Under the pieces are notes generated by a model that ran no database searches, was not told the DNA's origin, and saw only the letters and a program-made list of their open reading frames with translations. Below are positions 1 to 8,431 of a stretch of 64,000 bases of DNA, piece by piece. The position numbers and the translations under genes are program-made. Origin of the DNA: Haloarcula sp. DT43 (GTDB taxonomy: Archaea > Halobacteriota > Halobacteria > Halobacteriales > Haloarculaceae); NCBI RefSeq assembly GCF_037078405.1, contig NZ_JAYMGZ010000001.1, forward strand, positions 496,001 through 560,000, written 5' to 3'. Position 1 is the first letter of the stretch. The number at the start of each line of letters is the position of its first letter.

Positions 1-204
1 ACCGACCCGGTGTTCTCCCTCGGCGTCGGCGCGCTGGTCGCGGACGTCACGCTGGCCGACCCGGACGCCGTCGCCGCGTCCGTGACCTACATGCTGGTCG
101 TCTCGCTCGCCGTCCTCGGACTGCTGTACTGGCGGCGCGGCATCGACCGCCGGAGCGCGCTCGCCTGTGTGCTCCTGTATCTCCCGTCGCTCGCGCTGTT
201 CTGA
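1..204 (+). CDS. C-terminal fragment of a polytopic membrane protein, cation-exchanger-like
   Basis: The reading frame is open from the window edge to a TGA at 202-204, so only the last 67 residues are visible. They hold two hydrophobic segments separated by a short basic loop (YWRRGIDRR), and the protein ends right after the last helix. The pattern of a conserved DPVFSLGVG segment followed by two closing helices recalls the end of sodium/calcium exchanger proteins, but that is inference from a short fragment. The 3' end faces the convergent nucleotidyltransferase gene with a 1-nt gap. Without the N-terminal part it could be another transporter family. Confidence 0.55.
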   Translation, partial: TDPVFSLGVGALVADVTLADPDAVAASVTYMLVVSLAVLGLLYWRRGIDRRSALACVLLYLPSLALF

Positions 205-205
205 C

Positions 206-913
206 TCAGTCCAGCCGTCGCTCGACCGCGGCCACGTCGCCCGGTTCGTTGACGTTGTGACACCAGCCGTCCAGCTCGACCGCTTCGACGCGGTGGCCGG
301 CGCTCAACAACAGGTCGATTGCGTCGGGGAGTTCGTACTCCCCGCGCTCGGAGGGCCGCGTCAGCGCGCAGGCGTGGCCGATGGCCGGGTCGAAGACGAA
401 AAAGCCACGCGTGACCAGCGTCGACGGCGGGTCCGCCGGTTTCTCGACGAGGCCGGTCACCCGTCCCTCGCCGTCCGTCGTGACGACGCCGGTGGACCTG
501 GCCTCGGCCCGCGACACGTCCTCGACCAGTAGCGTGGCGCTGGCGTCGGTCGCACGGTGGCGGTCGAGCGCCTCGCCGACGTTCGCCCGGCAGACGTTGT
601 CGCCGTTCAGTACGACGAAGGTCCCGTCGACGGCGGTCCGGGCCTGTTCGAGCGCGTGAGCCAGCCCCAGCCGTTCGTCCTGTCGGACGTACGCTATCGG
701 CGTGCCCCGGTACTGGTCGCCGTAGCGGGCGACGATGTCGTCGCCGCGGTAGCCCACGACGACGACTAGGTGGTCGACGCCGACCGACAGCAGCGTCTCG
801 AAGCAGTGGGTCACCAGCGGCCGTCCGGCCACCTCGACCAGTCCCTTCGGTTTGTCGGCGGTGAGCGGTCGCATCCGCGTCCCCTCGCCGGCGGCGAGTA
901 CGACACCGTCCAT
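206..913 (-). CDS. Sugar-1-phosphate nucleotidyltransferase (AglF/RmlA-like)
   Basis: A 235-residue single-domain nucleotidyltransferase that should transfer a nucleoside monophosphate from an NTP to a sugar-1-phosphate, giving an activated sugar for glycan or S-layer N-glycan synthesis. Residues 9-26 carry the diagnostic G-x-GTRMRPLT-x4-PKGL signature that binds the NTP. N-G-D-N at 103-106 supplies the metal-binding aspartate, and VEKP near residue 165 contacts the sugar. There is no C-terminal left-handed beta-helix, so it is the short form rather than a bifunctional GlmU type. The start is the Met directly preceding the Rossmann strand (DGVVLAAG); an upstream in-frame Met would add 20 unconserved residues. 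Which sugar and nucleotide it uses cannot be read from the sequence. Confidence 0.88.
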   Translation of the reverse strand: MDGVVLAAGEGTRMRPLTADKPKGLVEVAGRPLVTHCFETLLSVGVDHLVVVVGYRGDDIVARYGDQYRGTPIAYVRQDERLGLAHALEQARTAVDGTFVVLNGDNVCRANVGEALDRHRATDASATLLVEDVSRAEARSTGVVTTDGEGRVTGLVEKPADPPSTLVTRGFFVFDPAIGHACALTRPSERGEYELPDAIDLLLSAGHRVEAVELDGWCHNVNEPGDVAAVERRLD

Positions 914-1038
914 GGCCGCCCCCACGCTCGCGCCGGCTAAATGCCTGTGGGCGAGCGGGCTCTGGCCCGCCACCTCCGGCGCATGGCCGAGGAGTAGCGG
1001 GGAAAGAGACAGGTGGCTCCGGAGTGAGATGTCGTCAC

Positions 1039-1224
1039 ATGGAAGCCGAAGCGTGGCGGTCGGTCGACATCATCCGGGATACCGACGGCGTGCCCCACGT
1101 CCTCCAGCAGAAGGTCCAGGTGTTCACGAGCGGCGTCTCCGAGGAGTCCGCCGGGTACACGAAGCCAGCCATGGAACATCGGCTGGTCCCGCTGCAGGAC
1201 CTCACGACGTTCGGGCGGTCGTGA
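1039..1224 (+). CDS. Small hypothetical protein (61 aa)
   Basis: A short open frame of 61 residues beginning MEAEAWRSVDII and ending TTFGRS. Its composition (balanced acidic and polar residues, few Arg/Pro runs) is more protein-like than the overlapping antisense frames. I see no membrane segment, zinc ligands or recognisable fold. It lies alone between the nucleotidyltransferase and the DUF429 gene, and the start was taken at the second in-frame Met. It is equally possible that this is chance coding in a GC-rich gap. Confidence 0.4.
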   Translation: MEAEAWRSVDIIRDTDGVPHVLQQKVQVFTSGVSEESAGYTKPAMEHRLVPLQDLTTFGRS

Positions 1225-1314
1225 CGCCCTGCGCTCGGGTGCCCGAAGCCCGGACCGGTTGGGCGAGAGACACCTCGGGATACACTTTTGCGCCCGTCCG
1301 AACGAGTACCGGTA

Positions 1315-2055
1315 ATGGCTGAACCGCTGTACGTCGGCGTCGACCAAAGCGACGGGTCCTGGGTCGCCGTTGCCTTCGTCGGCGACGGCTTCGACCACGC
1401 GTCGGTGTTCGGCAGCATCGGCGAGTGCTGGTCGGCCTACGAGGAGCGCGCCCGTCGGGTGCTGGTCGGCGTCCCGGTCGGACTCGTCGAGTCCGGCGAC
1501 CCGGATCGCCGGTGTGACGAACTCGCCCGGTCAGTGCTCGGCGAGCGCGGCGCGGCGATACGCACGCCGCCGGTCCGGGAGGCGACCCGGAAACAGCGGT
1601 ACTCGACGGCCAACCGCGTCCACAGGCGCAAGACCGGGCACGAACTCTCGGAGCAGGCGTTCGCGCGCAGCGACGCGCTCGCCCGGGTCGACGAACTCCT
1701 CCAGGAACTGCCCGAGGCCGCCGCGGTTATCCGGGAGTCACACCCGGAGGTCTGTTTCCGGGCCTTCGCCGGCGAGCCGCTCAGTTACCCGAAACACACC
1801 GCCGGGGGGTACGCCGAGCGGATGCGGATTCTCGCCCATCACGACCGCGACGCTGCCCCGACAGTCCAGAAGGCCGCCGCGGCGATGGGTGGCGCGTCAG
1901 TCGCCGTCGACGACGTGCTGGACGCCGTCGCGCTCGCGTACACGGCCCAGCCCGGCGACGGGGAACTGTACACGCTGCCGCCCGAGCCGCCCCGGGACGC
2001 GGCGGGGCTCCCGATGGAAATCATCTACCGGGCGGCGTCGCCACTCGCCGGATAG
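1315..2055 (+). CDS. DUF429 family protein
   Basis: A 246-residue protein with the layout of the DUF429 family. An N-terminal strand YVGVDQSDGSW carries an early Asp of the RNase H-like type. A conserved central RESHPEVCFRAFAGEPL block and a GGYAER-x-L region follow, and there is an acidic-aromatic C-terminal part (DDVLDAVALAYTA) around residues 200-215. The fold is thought to be RNase H-like, but no biochemical role is established. Conserved acidic residues (DQSD near 11-14, DDVLDA) could bind metal. Start chosen at MAEPLY because upstream codons are unlike coding sequence. It is monocistronic, and the neighbours give no functional clue. Confidence 0.82.
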   Translation: MAEPLYVGVDQSDGSWVAVAFVGDGFDHASVFGSIGECWSAYEERARRVLVGVPVGLVESGDPDRRCDELARSVLGERGAAIRTPPVREATRKQRYSTANRVHRRKTGHELSEQAFARSDALARVDELLQELPEAAAVIRESHPEVCFRAFAGEPLSYPKHTAGGYAERMRILAHHDRDAAPTVQKAAAAMGGASVAVDDVLDAVALAYTAQPGDGELYTLPPEPPRDAAGLPMEIIYRAASPLAG

Positions 2056-2166
2056 GCCGGGTCCTGCCGCTCGGGGAGTAGTGTGCGTGCCAGCGACGTT
2101 GCCGTGTACGCTACCGTACACCGCGACCGCTGACAATTATAGTGCTAACTGTAGACAGAAACCGTC

Positions 2167-2361
2167 TTACAGTCGCGTGAGGTTGGTCGCACGCGGACCC
2201 TTGTCCGCCTGCTCGATGTCGAACTCGACTTCCTGCCCCTCTTCGAGGTCAGGGCCGCCGACGTCTTCCATGTGGAAGAAGACGTCTTCGTCCGCATCGT
2301 CGGTTTCGATGAAGCCGTAGCCACCAGTGTCGTTGAAGAAGTCGACAGTGCCTTCCGCCAT
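2167..2361 (-). CDS. Cold-shock protein (CspA family), second copy of a tandem pair
   Basis: A 64-residue single cold-shock domain that should bind single-stranded nucleic acid and act as an RNA chaperone. It retains the RNP1-like GGYGFI (residues 13-18) and the RNP2-like DVFFHM (residues 26-31). The sequence is highly acidic, as usual for a haloarchaeal cytosolic protein. It follows the upstream copy by only 2 nt on the same strand, so the two are almost certainly co-transcribed. The pair differ at few residues (for example ATNLTRL here versus ANNVTRL), implying a recent tandem duplication. Confidence 0.95.
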   Translation of the reverse strand: MAEGTVDFFNDTGGYGFIETDDADEDVFFHMEDVGGPDLEEGQEVEFDIEQADKGPRATNLTRL

Positions 2362-2363
2362 TG

Positions 2364-2558
2364 TTAGAGCCGTGTGACGTTGTTGGCGCGCGGACCCTTG
2401 TCCGCCTGCTCGATGTCGAATTCGAGCTCCTGTCCTTCCTCGAGGTCCGGGCCGCCGATGTCTTCCATGTGGAAGAAGACGTCTTCGTCCGCGTCCTCAG
2501 TGTCGATGAAACCGTAACCGCCAGTGTCGTTGAAGAAATCAACCGTTCCTTTCGCCAT
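2364..2558 (-). CDS. Cold-shock protein (CspA family), first copy of a tandem pair
   Basis: A 64-residue cold-shock domain with the same RNP1 (GGYGFI) and RNP2 (DVFFHM) elements as its downstream twin. Met-Ala-Lys-Gly-Thr-Val is taken as the start because it aligns exactly with the start of the downstream copy; an upstream Met would add Met-Val-Ala. Being promoter-proximal it probably drives expression of both genes. The 270 bases upstream hold no other gene and presumably contain the promoter and any cold-responsive leader. Confidence 0.95.
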   Translation of the reverse strand: MAKGTVDFFNDTGGYGFIDTEDADEDVFFHMEDIGGPDLEEGQELEFDIEQADKGPRANNVTRL

Positions 2559-2839
2559 TGCAACCAAAGAGATGCCAGCACCACGGATAACAGTGTCGGT
2601 ACGGCGCTCCGGCTGTCAACGGACCGACCCACCTGCTGTCCGGTGGTTATACACTGTGTAATACTGGCACGACACACACGCCGCCGCGGCCGGTGAGACG
2701 AGGCCGCCTGGTATACGCTCACTACCCAGCCGTCGACGTGCGAAACCGAGACGGTAGCCGCTGGATAACCGTCTGGCCGGACCGTGACCCCGCGTCAGAT
2801 GACCGACGTTTCTTGCCCGTGGGGGGCACAGTGGGTGGT

Positions 2840-3364
2840 ATGTTCCCTCGCTTGCGTGCCCAGGGGCCGGCCGTGCTCGTCCCGCTCGCGTGGCTGCTCG
2901 TGGGACTGGCCCACCTCGACGTGGTCACAGACCGGACGGTCCTGGTGTTCCACGTCGTCGCCGCCACCCTCATCACCGCGTTCGCCGTCCTCTCGTGGGA
3001 CGAGATGGCGGCCGGCGTCCTCCGACTCTGGCGTGACGTCCTCCTCGTCGGCCTGCTGTTGACCGTCGGCGGCATCGTCGGTCTGCTCTACTCCCCGCTC
3101 CGGGATCCGTTCCTGACGACGACGATACTGGGGTGGATGGTCGTTCCGGGCGTCGGTCTCTACTACACCGGCGAGCGCGTCCCGGCAGGTCGGCGTGCGT
3201 ACGCGGCCGGGGCGGCGCTGAGCGTCCTCGGTGCGGCCGTCTACGCCGGCGCGCTGTTCCCGGCGGCGGAAGCCGCGCTGCTCGCCGGTATCGGGCTGGC
3301 GATGGTCGGCCAGACCGTCGGCATCGTCCGGGCGGTCCGCCAGCCGGAACCGGACTCAGGCTAG
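2840..3364 (+). CDS. Polytopic membrane protein, unknown function (174 aa)
   Basis: A 174-residue hydrophobic protein with about six predicted transmembrane segments (for example AVLVPLAWLLVGLAHL, VLVFHVVAATLITAFAVL and VLLVGLLLTVGGIVGLLY, with further helices at residues 95-110, 120-140 and 145-162). Charged residues are confined to short loops and the final PEPDSG tail. The Met at MFPRLRAQ was chosen as start because the preceding 49 codons are charged and not membrane-like. The last 9 nt overlap the 3' end of the large oxidoreductase gene running the other way. No family was recognised. Confidence 0.7.
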   Translation: MFPRLRAQGPAVLVPLAWLLVGLAHLDVVTDRTVLVFHVVAATLITAFAVLSWDEMAAGVLRLWRDVLLVGLLLTVGGIVGLLYSPLRDPFLTTTILGWMVVPGVGLYYTGERVPAGRRAYAAGAALSVLGAAVYAGALFPAAEAALLAGIGLAMVGQTVGIVRAVRQPEPDSG

Positions 3365-6300
3365 GGCGGCGTCGAGCTTCTCGACCGGGTGGGGCGGCTC
3401 GCCGTCGCTTTCGTCCCAGTCCTCCAGTTGCGTGCGGCAGGACGCCCCGGGCGCGACGACCGTCTCGCCGCGGCTGTCGCCGATTTGGTCGAACAGGATT
3501 TCGCCGATGGCCTTGCTCATCGAGAAGTGCTCGGTCTCGTAGCCGAAGGAGCCGGCCATGCCACAACAGCCCGAATCGAGCGGGTCCACGTCGTAGCCGG
3601 CCCGCCGGAGGACGCCGACGGCGTGGTGGTCCTTCTTCGTCGCCTTCTGGTGGCAGTGGCCGTGGTAGGTCAGCGTCTCGGGGCTGGCATCCCACTCGAC
3701 CGCCTCGTCCAGCCGGAAGGCGTCGAGGTACTCACAGACGCCGTAGGCGTTCGCGGCCAGCGTCTCCACGTCCGCGCCCGACAGCAGGTCGAGGTAGTCC
3801 GACTGGACCATCACGGCGTCGCTCGGTTCGACCAGGACCACGTCCCAGCCGTCCTCGACCGACGGGACGAGCGCGTCGACGTTCTCTCGCGCGGTCGCCC
3901 GGGACTGGTCGAGAAAGCCCTTCGAGTGGGCCGGCCGCCCGCTGTCGGTTCGGTCGGCCACCTGGACGTGGACGCCCGCGGCTTCGAGCACCCGGACGGC
4001 GGCCTTCCCCACCTCGGGGTGGCTGTAGTTCGTGTAGGTGTCCGGGAACAGCAGGGCCCGTCGCTCGGCCTCCTCGGCCGGGACCTGCGGGCCGCGCTCG
4101 TCGAACCAGTCCAGCAGCGTCGTGCGCCGGAAGCTCGGGAGCGTCCGCCCGGGGGCGATGCCGACCGTCTTCTCCAGCACCGTCCGCGCGCCCGGGACCT
4201 TCGTCGCGAGGTTCGACAGCGGCGCAACGGCGCTCCCGACTCCGGCGAGGGCGTCGACGTTCGCGAACAGTCGGTCCCGCAGGCTGGAGCCGTGCTCCTG
4301 ATGGTGGGCGTGGGTCACCTCGGCCTTGAGCTTCGCCATGTCGACCTCGCTCGGGCAGTCCTTCGCACAGCCCTTGCAGCCGATACAGAGGTCCAGCACC
4401 TCGTGCATGAACTCCTCGTCGGTGGGGTCGTCGGGCAAGTCGCCGCTCATCGCCTGCCGGAGCATGTTCGCGCGGCCCCGCGTCGCGGTAATCTCCTCCT
4501 CGGCGGCGCGGTAGGTCGGACACATCACGCCGCCGGTGGTCTCCTGTGGCCCGCGACAGCCGCCACAGCCGTGACAGAGTTCCACCATCCCCTGCAGCCC
4601 GTTGTCGTTGTCCCACTCCAGCGCGGGGTCGAAGCCGGCGTCGAACTCGTACTCCGGGTCGAATCGGAGGTTCTCGGTCATGTCGACGGTGCGTGCTCGC
4701 TCGGGCATCGCGCCGGACTCGACCTCGCTCGCGTCGACGCCGACGACCTGACCGGGGTTGAGCAGCCAGTCGGGGTCGAACGCGGACTTGAGCTCCTGGA
4801 ACGTCTCCCAGAGGTCCGTGCCGTACAGTTTCTCGTTCCACTGCGTGCGGGCGCGACCATCGCCGTGCTCGCCCGAGACGCTCCCGCCGTACTTGACGAC
4901 GAGGTCGGTCACCGCGTCGGCGATGGACTCCATCGTCTCGACCCCCTCGACGGTCTTCGTGTTGACGAGCGGGCGGATGTGGAGCACGCCGGGCCCGGCG
5001 TGGGCGTAGAAGGAAGCGAAGGTGTCGTGCTCTTCCAGAATCTCCTGGAAGTCGGCGACGTACTCTGGGAGGTTTTCGGGCGGGATGGCGGTGTCCTCGA
5101 TGAACGAGCCGTGTTTCTCGTCGGTCGTCCGCGAGAGCAGGATAGGGAGGCCGGATTTGCGCATCTTCCAGAACTGCTCGCGTTTCGCCTCGTCGTGGGC
5201 CTCCATGGCGTCGAAGGCCCGCACCGGCGCGTCGACGACCGTCCGGTCCGCGGTCGGGTCCGTGTCTGGGGCGACGTCGTTCGTCCGGTCCGCGAGCAGG
5301 TCGGCGACCTTCCGCCGGCCGCTCTCCTCGTCGTCGGCGTAGAACTCCACGATGAGGACCGCCCGGGTCCCGTCGGGCAACATGCCGACCACGTCCTCGA
5401 ATTCGGCGGTGTCGCGGGCCAGGTCGATGAGTACGTCGTCGAGTACCTCGACTGCTGCGGGGTCGTGTTCGAGGATGTCCGCGACGTCCGCCATCGCCTC
5501 GACGAGCCCCTCGTAGGCGAGCAGGGCCATCGACTTCGTCTCGGGAATCGGCTCCAGGGACACCTCGGCCTCGGTGACGATGGCGAGCGTGCCCTCGCTG
5601 CCGGCCAGCAGCGAGGCGACGTTGACGGTCCCGTCCTCGGCGTCGTCGAGCACCCAGTCGAGGTTGTACCCCGAGACGTTGCGCTTGAGGTCCGGGTAGT
5701 GGCTCCTGATTGCCTCACCCTCCTCCGCGAGTATCCGCTCGATTTCGGCGTAAATCCGGCCTTCGAGGTCGCCGTCAGGGTTCGCGCGGTCGCGCAGCTC
5801 CTCGCGGGTGACCTCGCCGAAGGTGGTGACGGTACCGTCCGCGAGGACGACCTCGCACTCCTCGATGTAGGCGTCGGTCTTGCCGTACTGCAGAGAGTGG
5901 GCACCAGTGGAGTTGTTACCGATAGCCCCGCCGAGGACGCTCTTGTCGCCCCACGCCGGGTCCGGGGCGAACTTCAGCCCATGGGCGGCCAGTTCGTCGT
6001 TCAGGTCGCCGAGCGTGATGCCCGGCTGGGTCCGCGCTCGCCGGTCGCCGGGCCGCGCCTCGACGAGACCGTCCATGTACCGCGAGAAGTCCAGTACGAC
6101 GGCCTCGTTGACGGTCTGGCCGGCGAGGCTCGTCCCGCCGCCTCGCGGGAGGACCGGAATCTCCCGCTGGGCGCAGTAGGACACGACCGCGGCCACGTCC
6201 TCGGTCGACCGGGGGTAGACGACGCCGATGGGCACCACCTCGTAGAGGCTGGCGTCGGTCGCGTACAACTGCCGCGAGTACTCGTCGAACCGGACCTCGC

Positions 6301-6421
6301 CGTCGATTCGCGCCTGTAGGTCGTCGACGAGGCCCGACCGGGCGACGCTGTCGTTCCGGTAGTCGTAGTTCGATACCTCGTCGGCCGACGGGTCTATCCG
6401 GGTGCCGGAATCGGTTGCCAT
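3356..6421 (-). CDS. FAD-linked oxidase fused to 4Fe-4S and CCG domains (D-lactate dehydrogenase-type)
   Basis: A 1021-residue three-module oxidoreductase. Residues about 40-270 form the FAD-binding domain with the LPRGGGTSLAGQ loop (near 92-103), and residues 290-580 the FAD-oxidase C-terminal domain. A ferredoxin-like region has cysteine clusters near 613-634 (CHGCGGCRGP, then a distal Cys-Pro) and near 677-689 (CIGCKGCAKDCP). Two CCG motifs close the protein (GHCHQKATK near 922, SGCCGMAGSFGYE near 950), as in GlpC and LldE subunits. Such Dld-like fusions oxidise D-lactate or related 2-hydroxyacids and pass electrons toward membrane quinone. No membrane helix is visible, so attachment would be peripheral. 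The exact substrate (D-lactate, glycolate or D-2-hydroxyglutarate) is not determined by sequence alone. Confidence 0.9.
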   Translation of the reverse strand: MATDSGTRIDPSADEVSNYDYRNDSVARSGLVDDLQARIDGEVRFDEYSRQLYATDASLYEVVPIGVVYPRSTEDVAAVVSYCAQREIPVLPRGGGTSLAGQTVNEAVVLDFSRYMDGLVEARPGDRRARTQPGITLGDLNDELAAHGLKFAPDPAWGDKSVLGGAIGNNSTGAHSLQYGKTDAYIEECEVVLADGTVTTFGEVTREELRDRANPDGDLEGRIYAEIERILAEEGEAIRSHYPDLKRNVSGYNLDWVLDDAEDGTVNVASLLAGSEGTLAIVTEAEVSLEPIPETKSMALLAYEGLVEAMADVADILEHDPAAVEVLDDVLIDLARDTAEFEDVVGMLPDGTRAVLIVEFYADDEESGRRKVADLLADRTNDVAPDTDPTADRTVVDAPVRAFDAMEAHDEAKREQFWKMRKSGLPILLSRTTDEKHGSFIEDTAIPPENLPEYVADFQEILEEHDTFASFYAHAGPGVLHIRPLVNTKTVEGVETMESIADAVTDLVVKYGGSVSGEHGDGRARTQWNEKLYGTDLWETFQELKSAFDPDWLLNPGQVVGVDASEVESGAMPERARTVDMTENLRFDPEYEFDAGFDPALEWDNDNGLQGMVELCHGCGGCRGPQETTGGVMCPTYRAAEEEITATRGRANMLRQAMSGDLPDDPTDEEFMHEVLDLCIGCKGCAKDCPSEVDMAKLKAEVTHAHHQEHGSSLRDRLFANVDALAGVGSAVAPLSNLATKVPGARTVLEKTVGIAPGRTLPSFRRTTLLDWFDERGPQVPAEEAERRALLFPDTYTNYSHPEVGKAAVRVLEAAGVHVQVADRTDSGRPAHSKGFLDQSRATARENVDALVPSVEDGWDVVLVEPSDAVMVQSDYLDLLSGADVETLAANAYGVCEYLDAFRLDEAVEWDASPETLTYHGHCHQKATKKDHHAVGVLRRAGYDVDPLDSGCCGMAGSFGYETEHFSMSKAIGEILFDQIGDSRGETVVAPGASCRTQLEDWDESDGEPPHPVEKLDAALA

Positions 6422-6593
6422 AGTGTGTTCGTCTCCGTTCGCCCGGCCACCGACGGACCGGGCACTCGGCGGTGTGTCGTGGCTGTTCTAGCCATACGCC
6501 GGTCAAAATAGTTCCGCTACGGTATCTCATGCCGCACTTCCGACACGGCCGACGAGGCGGTCGTCGCCCGTGATATCACGTGTTACGCAACTG

Positions 6594-6600
6594 TTAATAT
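6594..6600 (+). promoter_or_regulatory. Probable TATA box of the hsp20 gene
   Basis: TTAATAT centred about 28 nt before the ATG at 6626, the spacing expected for a leaderless haloarchaeal transcript. A second AT-rich box (TTATATAA at 6611-6618) lies too close to the ATG to serve that start. A GTG at 6620 would add Met-Leu only. Confidence 0.5.
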
Positions 6601-6625
6601 CAGCGCTAGCTTATATAATGTGCTT

Positions 6626-7120
6626 ATGACACACAGTAACGACCCGTTCGAAACGATGCTCCGACTCTTCGCACAGACCCGACGGACGATGATGGACGAC
6701 GGCGCGGCCCACTGGTTCGACGGCCCCTCGGGCAACTGGACCGGCGACGCCCCGGCCCGGCTGGACGACCGACCGGACACGCGCTCGGGCGGTCACCGCC
6801 GCAGTATCGACACGAACCTCCACGTCGACGAGAGCGACGACGAGTTCGTCGTGATGGCCGACCTCCCGGGCTTCGAGCGGGACGACCTCGTCGTCCGCTT
6901 CGAGGACGGCGTCCTCAGCATCCAGGGCGAGAGCACGGTCGCCGAGGACACGAGCGACGGCGCTCGCCGGCACAGTCGGCGGGTCGCCGAACGGGTGGCT
7001 CTCTCCGACCCCGTGGTCGAAGACGACATCAGCGCCTCCTACCACAACGGCGTCCTCGAAGTGACGCTCCCGCGTGCGGGCGACGCCCCTGACGACTCAC
7101 ACCGCATCGACATCGAATAA
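6626..7120 (+). CDS. Hsp20/alpha-crystallin small heat-shock protein
   Basis: A 164-residue small heat-shock protein, an ATP-independent holdase. The N-terminal 60 residues are variable and polar. The alpha-crystallin domain spans about 62-155, opening with IDTNLHVDESDDEFVVMADLPG. It includes the dimerisation strand and the conserved G-V-L-E-V-T-L motif (NGVLEVTLPRAG near residues 141-152), after which comes a short tail. The gene stands alone with its own promoter, consistent with independent stress induction. No C-terminal I-x-I/V motif is obvious apart from RIDIE at the very end. Confidence 0.93.
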   Translation: MTHSNDPFETMLRLFAQTRRTMMDDGAAHWFDGPSGNWTGDAPARLDDRPDTRSGGHRRSIDTNLHVDESDDEFVVMADLPGFERDDLVVRFEDGVLSIQGESTVAEDTSDGARRHSRRVAERVALSDPVVEDDISASYHNGVLEVTLPRAGDAPDDSHRIDIE

Positions 7121-7173
7121 CCCCGCTTACCGCCCCTCGACCGCCGTGGCTTTTCTGCCAGCAGTCCGCCCCA

Positions 7174-7737
7174 TCAGTACCGAGAGAAGTTCTCGTCGGG
7201 ATAGACACCGTCGTCGGCGATATCTACCACGTCGAGCGTCGCCAGCCTGGCGAGGCGGTCCGCCGCGTCGCTTTCGTCGACGCCCAACTCGACCGCCCGC
7301 GACAGCACCCGGTCACGGCTCGGCACGGACTCAATGAACCCATCGCCATCAGTCACCGTCTCCTCGGCGACGATGGCTTTCAGGATGGCCCCGTGTTCCC
7401 GCTTCGAGGGCGTGGTGCTGTCGCCGGTCCAGTCCACACTCAGCGTCCCGTCGTCGTTGACGTGCGAGACGACGAAACCGTCCGGCAACCGCTCGGTCGC
7501 CGCCGCCACCAGTGCGGCCCGGTCGAGTCTGGCCTCGAACCGGAACCGCTTGCCGTCTCTCGACTGCCCGCGGCTCCCGACGCTCGCACCGGCTTCGGCT
7601 ATCGCCGCTCCGATGGCGTCGGCGAGGCGGTCCTGTACTGTGGCTGCGACTGCATCCCGCTCCGCGCTGACGTCCGCGAGTTCCTCCGTCAGCGCCGCGT
7701 GCCGCTCCATCTGCTCGTGTGCTGACTCCTCTGCCAT
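7174..7737 (-). CDS. Hypothetical protein with coiled-coil N-terminus and winged-helix-like C-terminus
   Basis: A 187-residue acidic soluble protein. Residues 6-40 are heptad-like (EQMERHAALTEELADVSAERDAV) and probably form a coiled coil. A middle alpha/beta part (residues 60-125) contains FRFEARLDR and DGTLSVDWTGD. The C-terminal 60 residues (DRVLSRAVELGVDESDAADRLARLATLDVVD) look like a helix-turn-helix or winged-helix module. Start at MAEESAH; a Met two codons earlier is possible. No family name was recognised, and a DNA-associated role is only inferred from the C-terminal segment. Confidence 0.7.
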   Translation of the reverse strand: MAEESAHEQMERHAALTEELADVSAERDAVAATVQDRLADAIGAAIAEAGASVGSRGQSRDGKRFRFEARLDRAALVAAATERLPDGFVVSHVNDDGTLSVDWTGDSTTPSKREHGAILKAIVAEETVTDGDGFIESVPSRDRVLSRAVELGVDESDAADRLARLATLDVVDIADDGVYPDENFSRY

Positions 7738-7857
7738 ACCCATGCTACTCGCCGCCACGGAAGTACCTGTTCCGGCGACCGGGACGGACCGACGAAACGG
7801 GCCGCCGTTCAGGGTCGTGATCCTGACTCTCAGTCCGTCGGTGATACAAAAGTAGGA

Positions 7858-7931
7858 TGCCGCCTCCCGGATTTGAACCGGGGACAGCTCGATCTTCAGT
7901 CGAGTGCTCTCCCAGTCTGAGCTAAGGCGGC
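7858..7931 (-). tRNA. tRNA-Phe (GAA)
   Basis: A 74-nt cloverleaf read on the minus strand. The acceptor stem is GCCGCCT/AGGCGGC with discriminator A, the anticodon arm is CGACT-GAAG-style with a loop containing GAA, and the T loop is TTCAAAT. CCA is not encoded, as usual in haloarchaea. There is no intron. Confidence 0.95.
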
Positions 7932-8020
7932 GTGCACTCCAAGCGATGACGAGGGTAGAAAAAAGCATTTCGAAAGCCGGCGGGCGTTCTGTGGCACCGA
8001 CAGGGCGGGCCGACCACCGA

Positions 8021-8140
8021 CTACGGGAGAAACAGGTCCGCGCTGTCGAACGTCTCGCCACAGTCGTCGCACTCGTATTCGGTGCCGTTGGTCGTCGAGA
8101 CGTGCCCGCTACAGGCCGGACACGTCGAACCGTCTATCAT
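8021..8140 (-). CDS. Tiny zinc-ribbon protein (39 aa)
   Basis: A 39-residue open frame that is easily overlooked: MIDGSTCPACSGHVST, then EYECDDCGETFDS, ending LFLP. Two CxxC knuckles (C7/C10 and C24/C27) separated by 13 residues are exactly the spacing of a zinc ribbon. Such mini-proteins are abundant in haloarchaea and mostly uncharacterised, with roles in regulation or protein binding suspected. The ATG is preceded by an AT-rich stretch (GGATATATG on the plus strand near 8161-8169) suitable as a promoter. It stands alone between tRNA-Phe and tRNA-Val. Confidence 0.72.
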   Translation of the reverse strand: MIDGSTCPACSGHVSTTNGTEYECDDCGETFDSADLFLP

Positions 8141-8308
8141 GGCACGAACTATCACTACTCCGGATATATGGGTTACGGGCGACTATCAATCGAGATAGGG
8201 CCCCGCTGTCGGCGGCCACACCACGATACGACCGGAGCAGGGAACGTGGGTACGGTGGACAAGGCCGGTCTGTGACCTATCCACTCCTCACGTTCGTTCG
8301 TCGCAGAA

Positions 8309-8330
8309 TGGGTCCGGGCGGATTCGAACC
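8309..8330 (-). repeat. Exact partial copy of the tRNA-Val 3' end
   Basis: A 22-nt exact direct repeat of 8432-8453, the discriminator, 3' acceptor strand and T arm of the neighbouring tRNA-Val, lying 123 nt away. Only the 3' portion of the tRNA is duplicated, which is the hallmark of tRNA-targeting integrase att sites. The 100 bases between the copies contain no gene, so this is best read as a scar of a lost or largely deleted element. Confidence 0.65.
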
Positions 8331-8431
8331 GAAGGAAAACTCTCTCCGTTCGTCTTCCAGGGTTCGAATCACCATCACCCACACAGACACCGCTGGCTCC
8401 TCGTTCTACTCGCCGCAGTCGGTGTCAGAAG

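Noticed and set aside
3389-6319. 976-codon open frame on the plus strand opposite the large oxidoreductase
   Set aside because: It mirrors the codon pattern of the true gene (antisense of a GC-rich acidic protein), lacks any domain, and the minus strand encodes a complete FAD/Fe-S/CCG protein.
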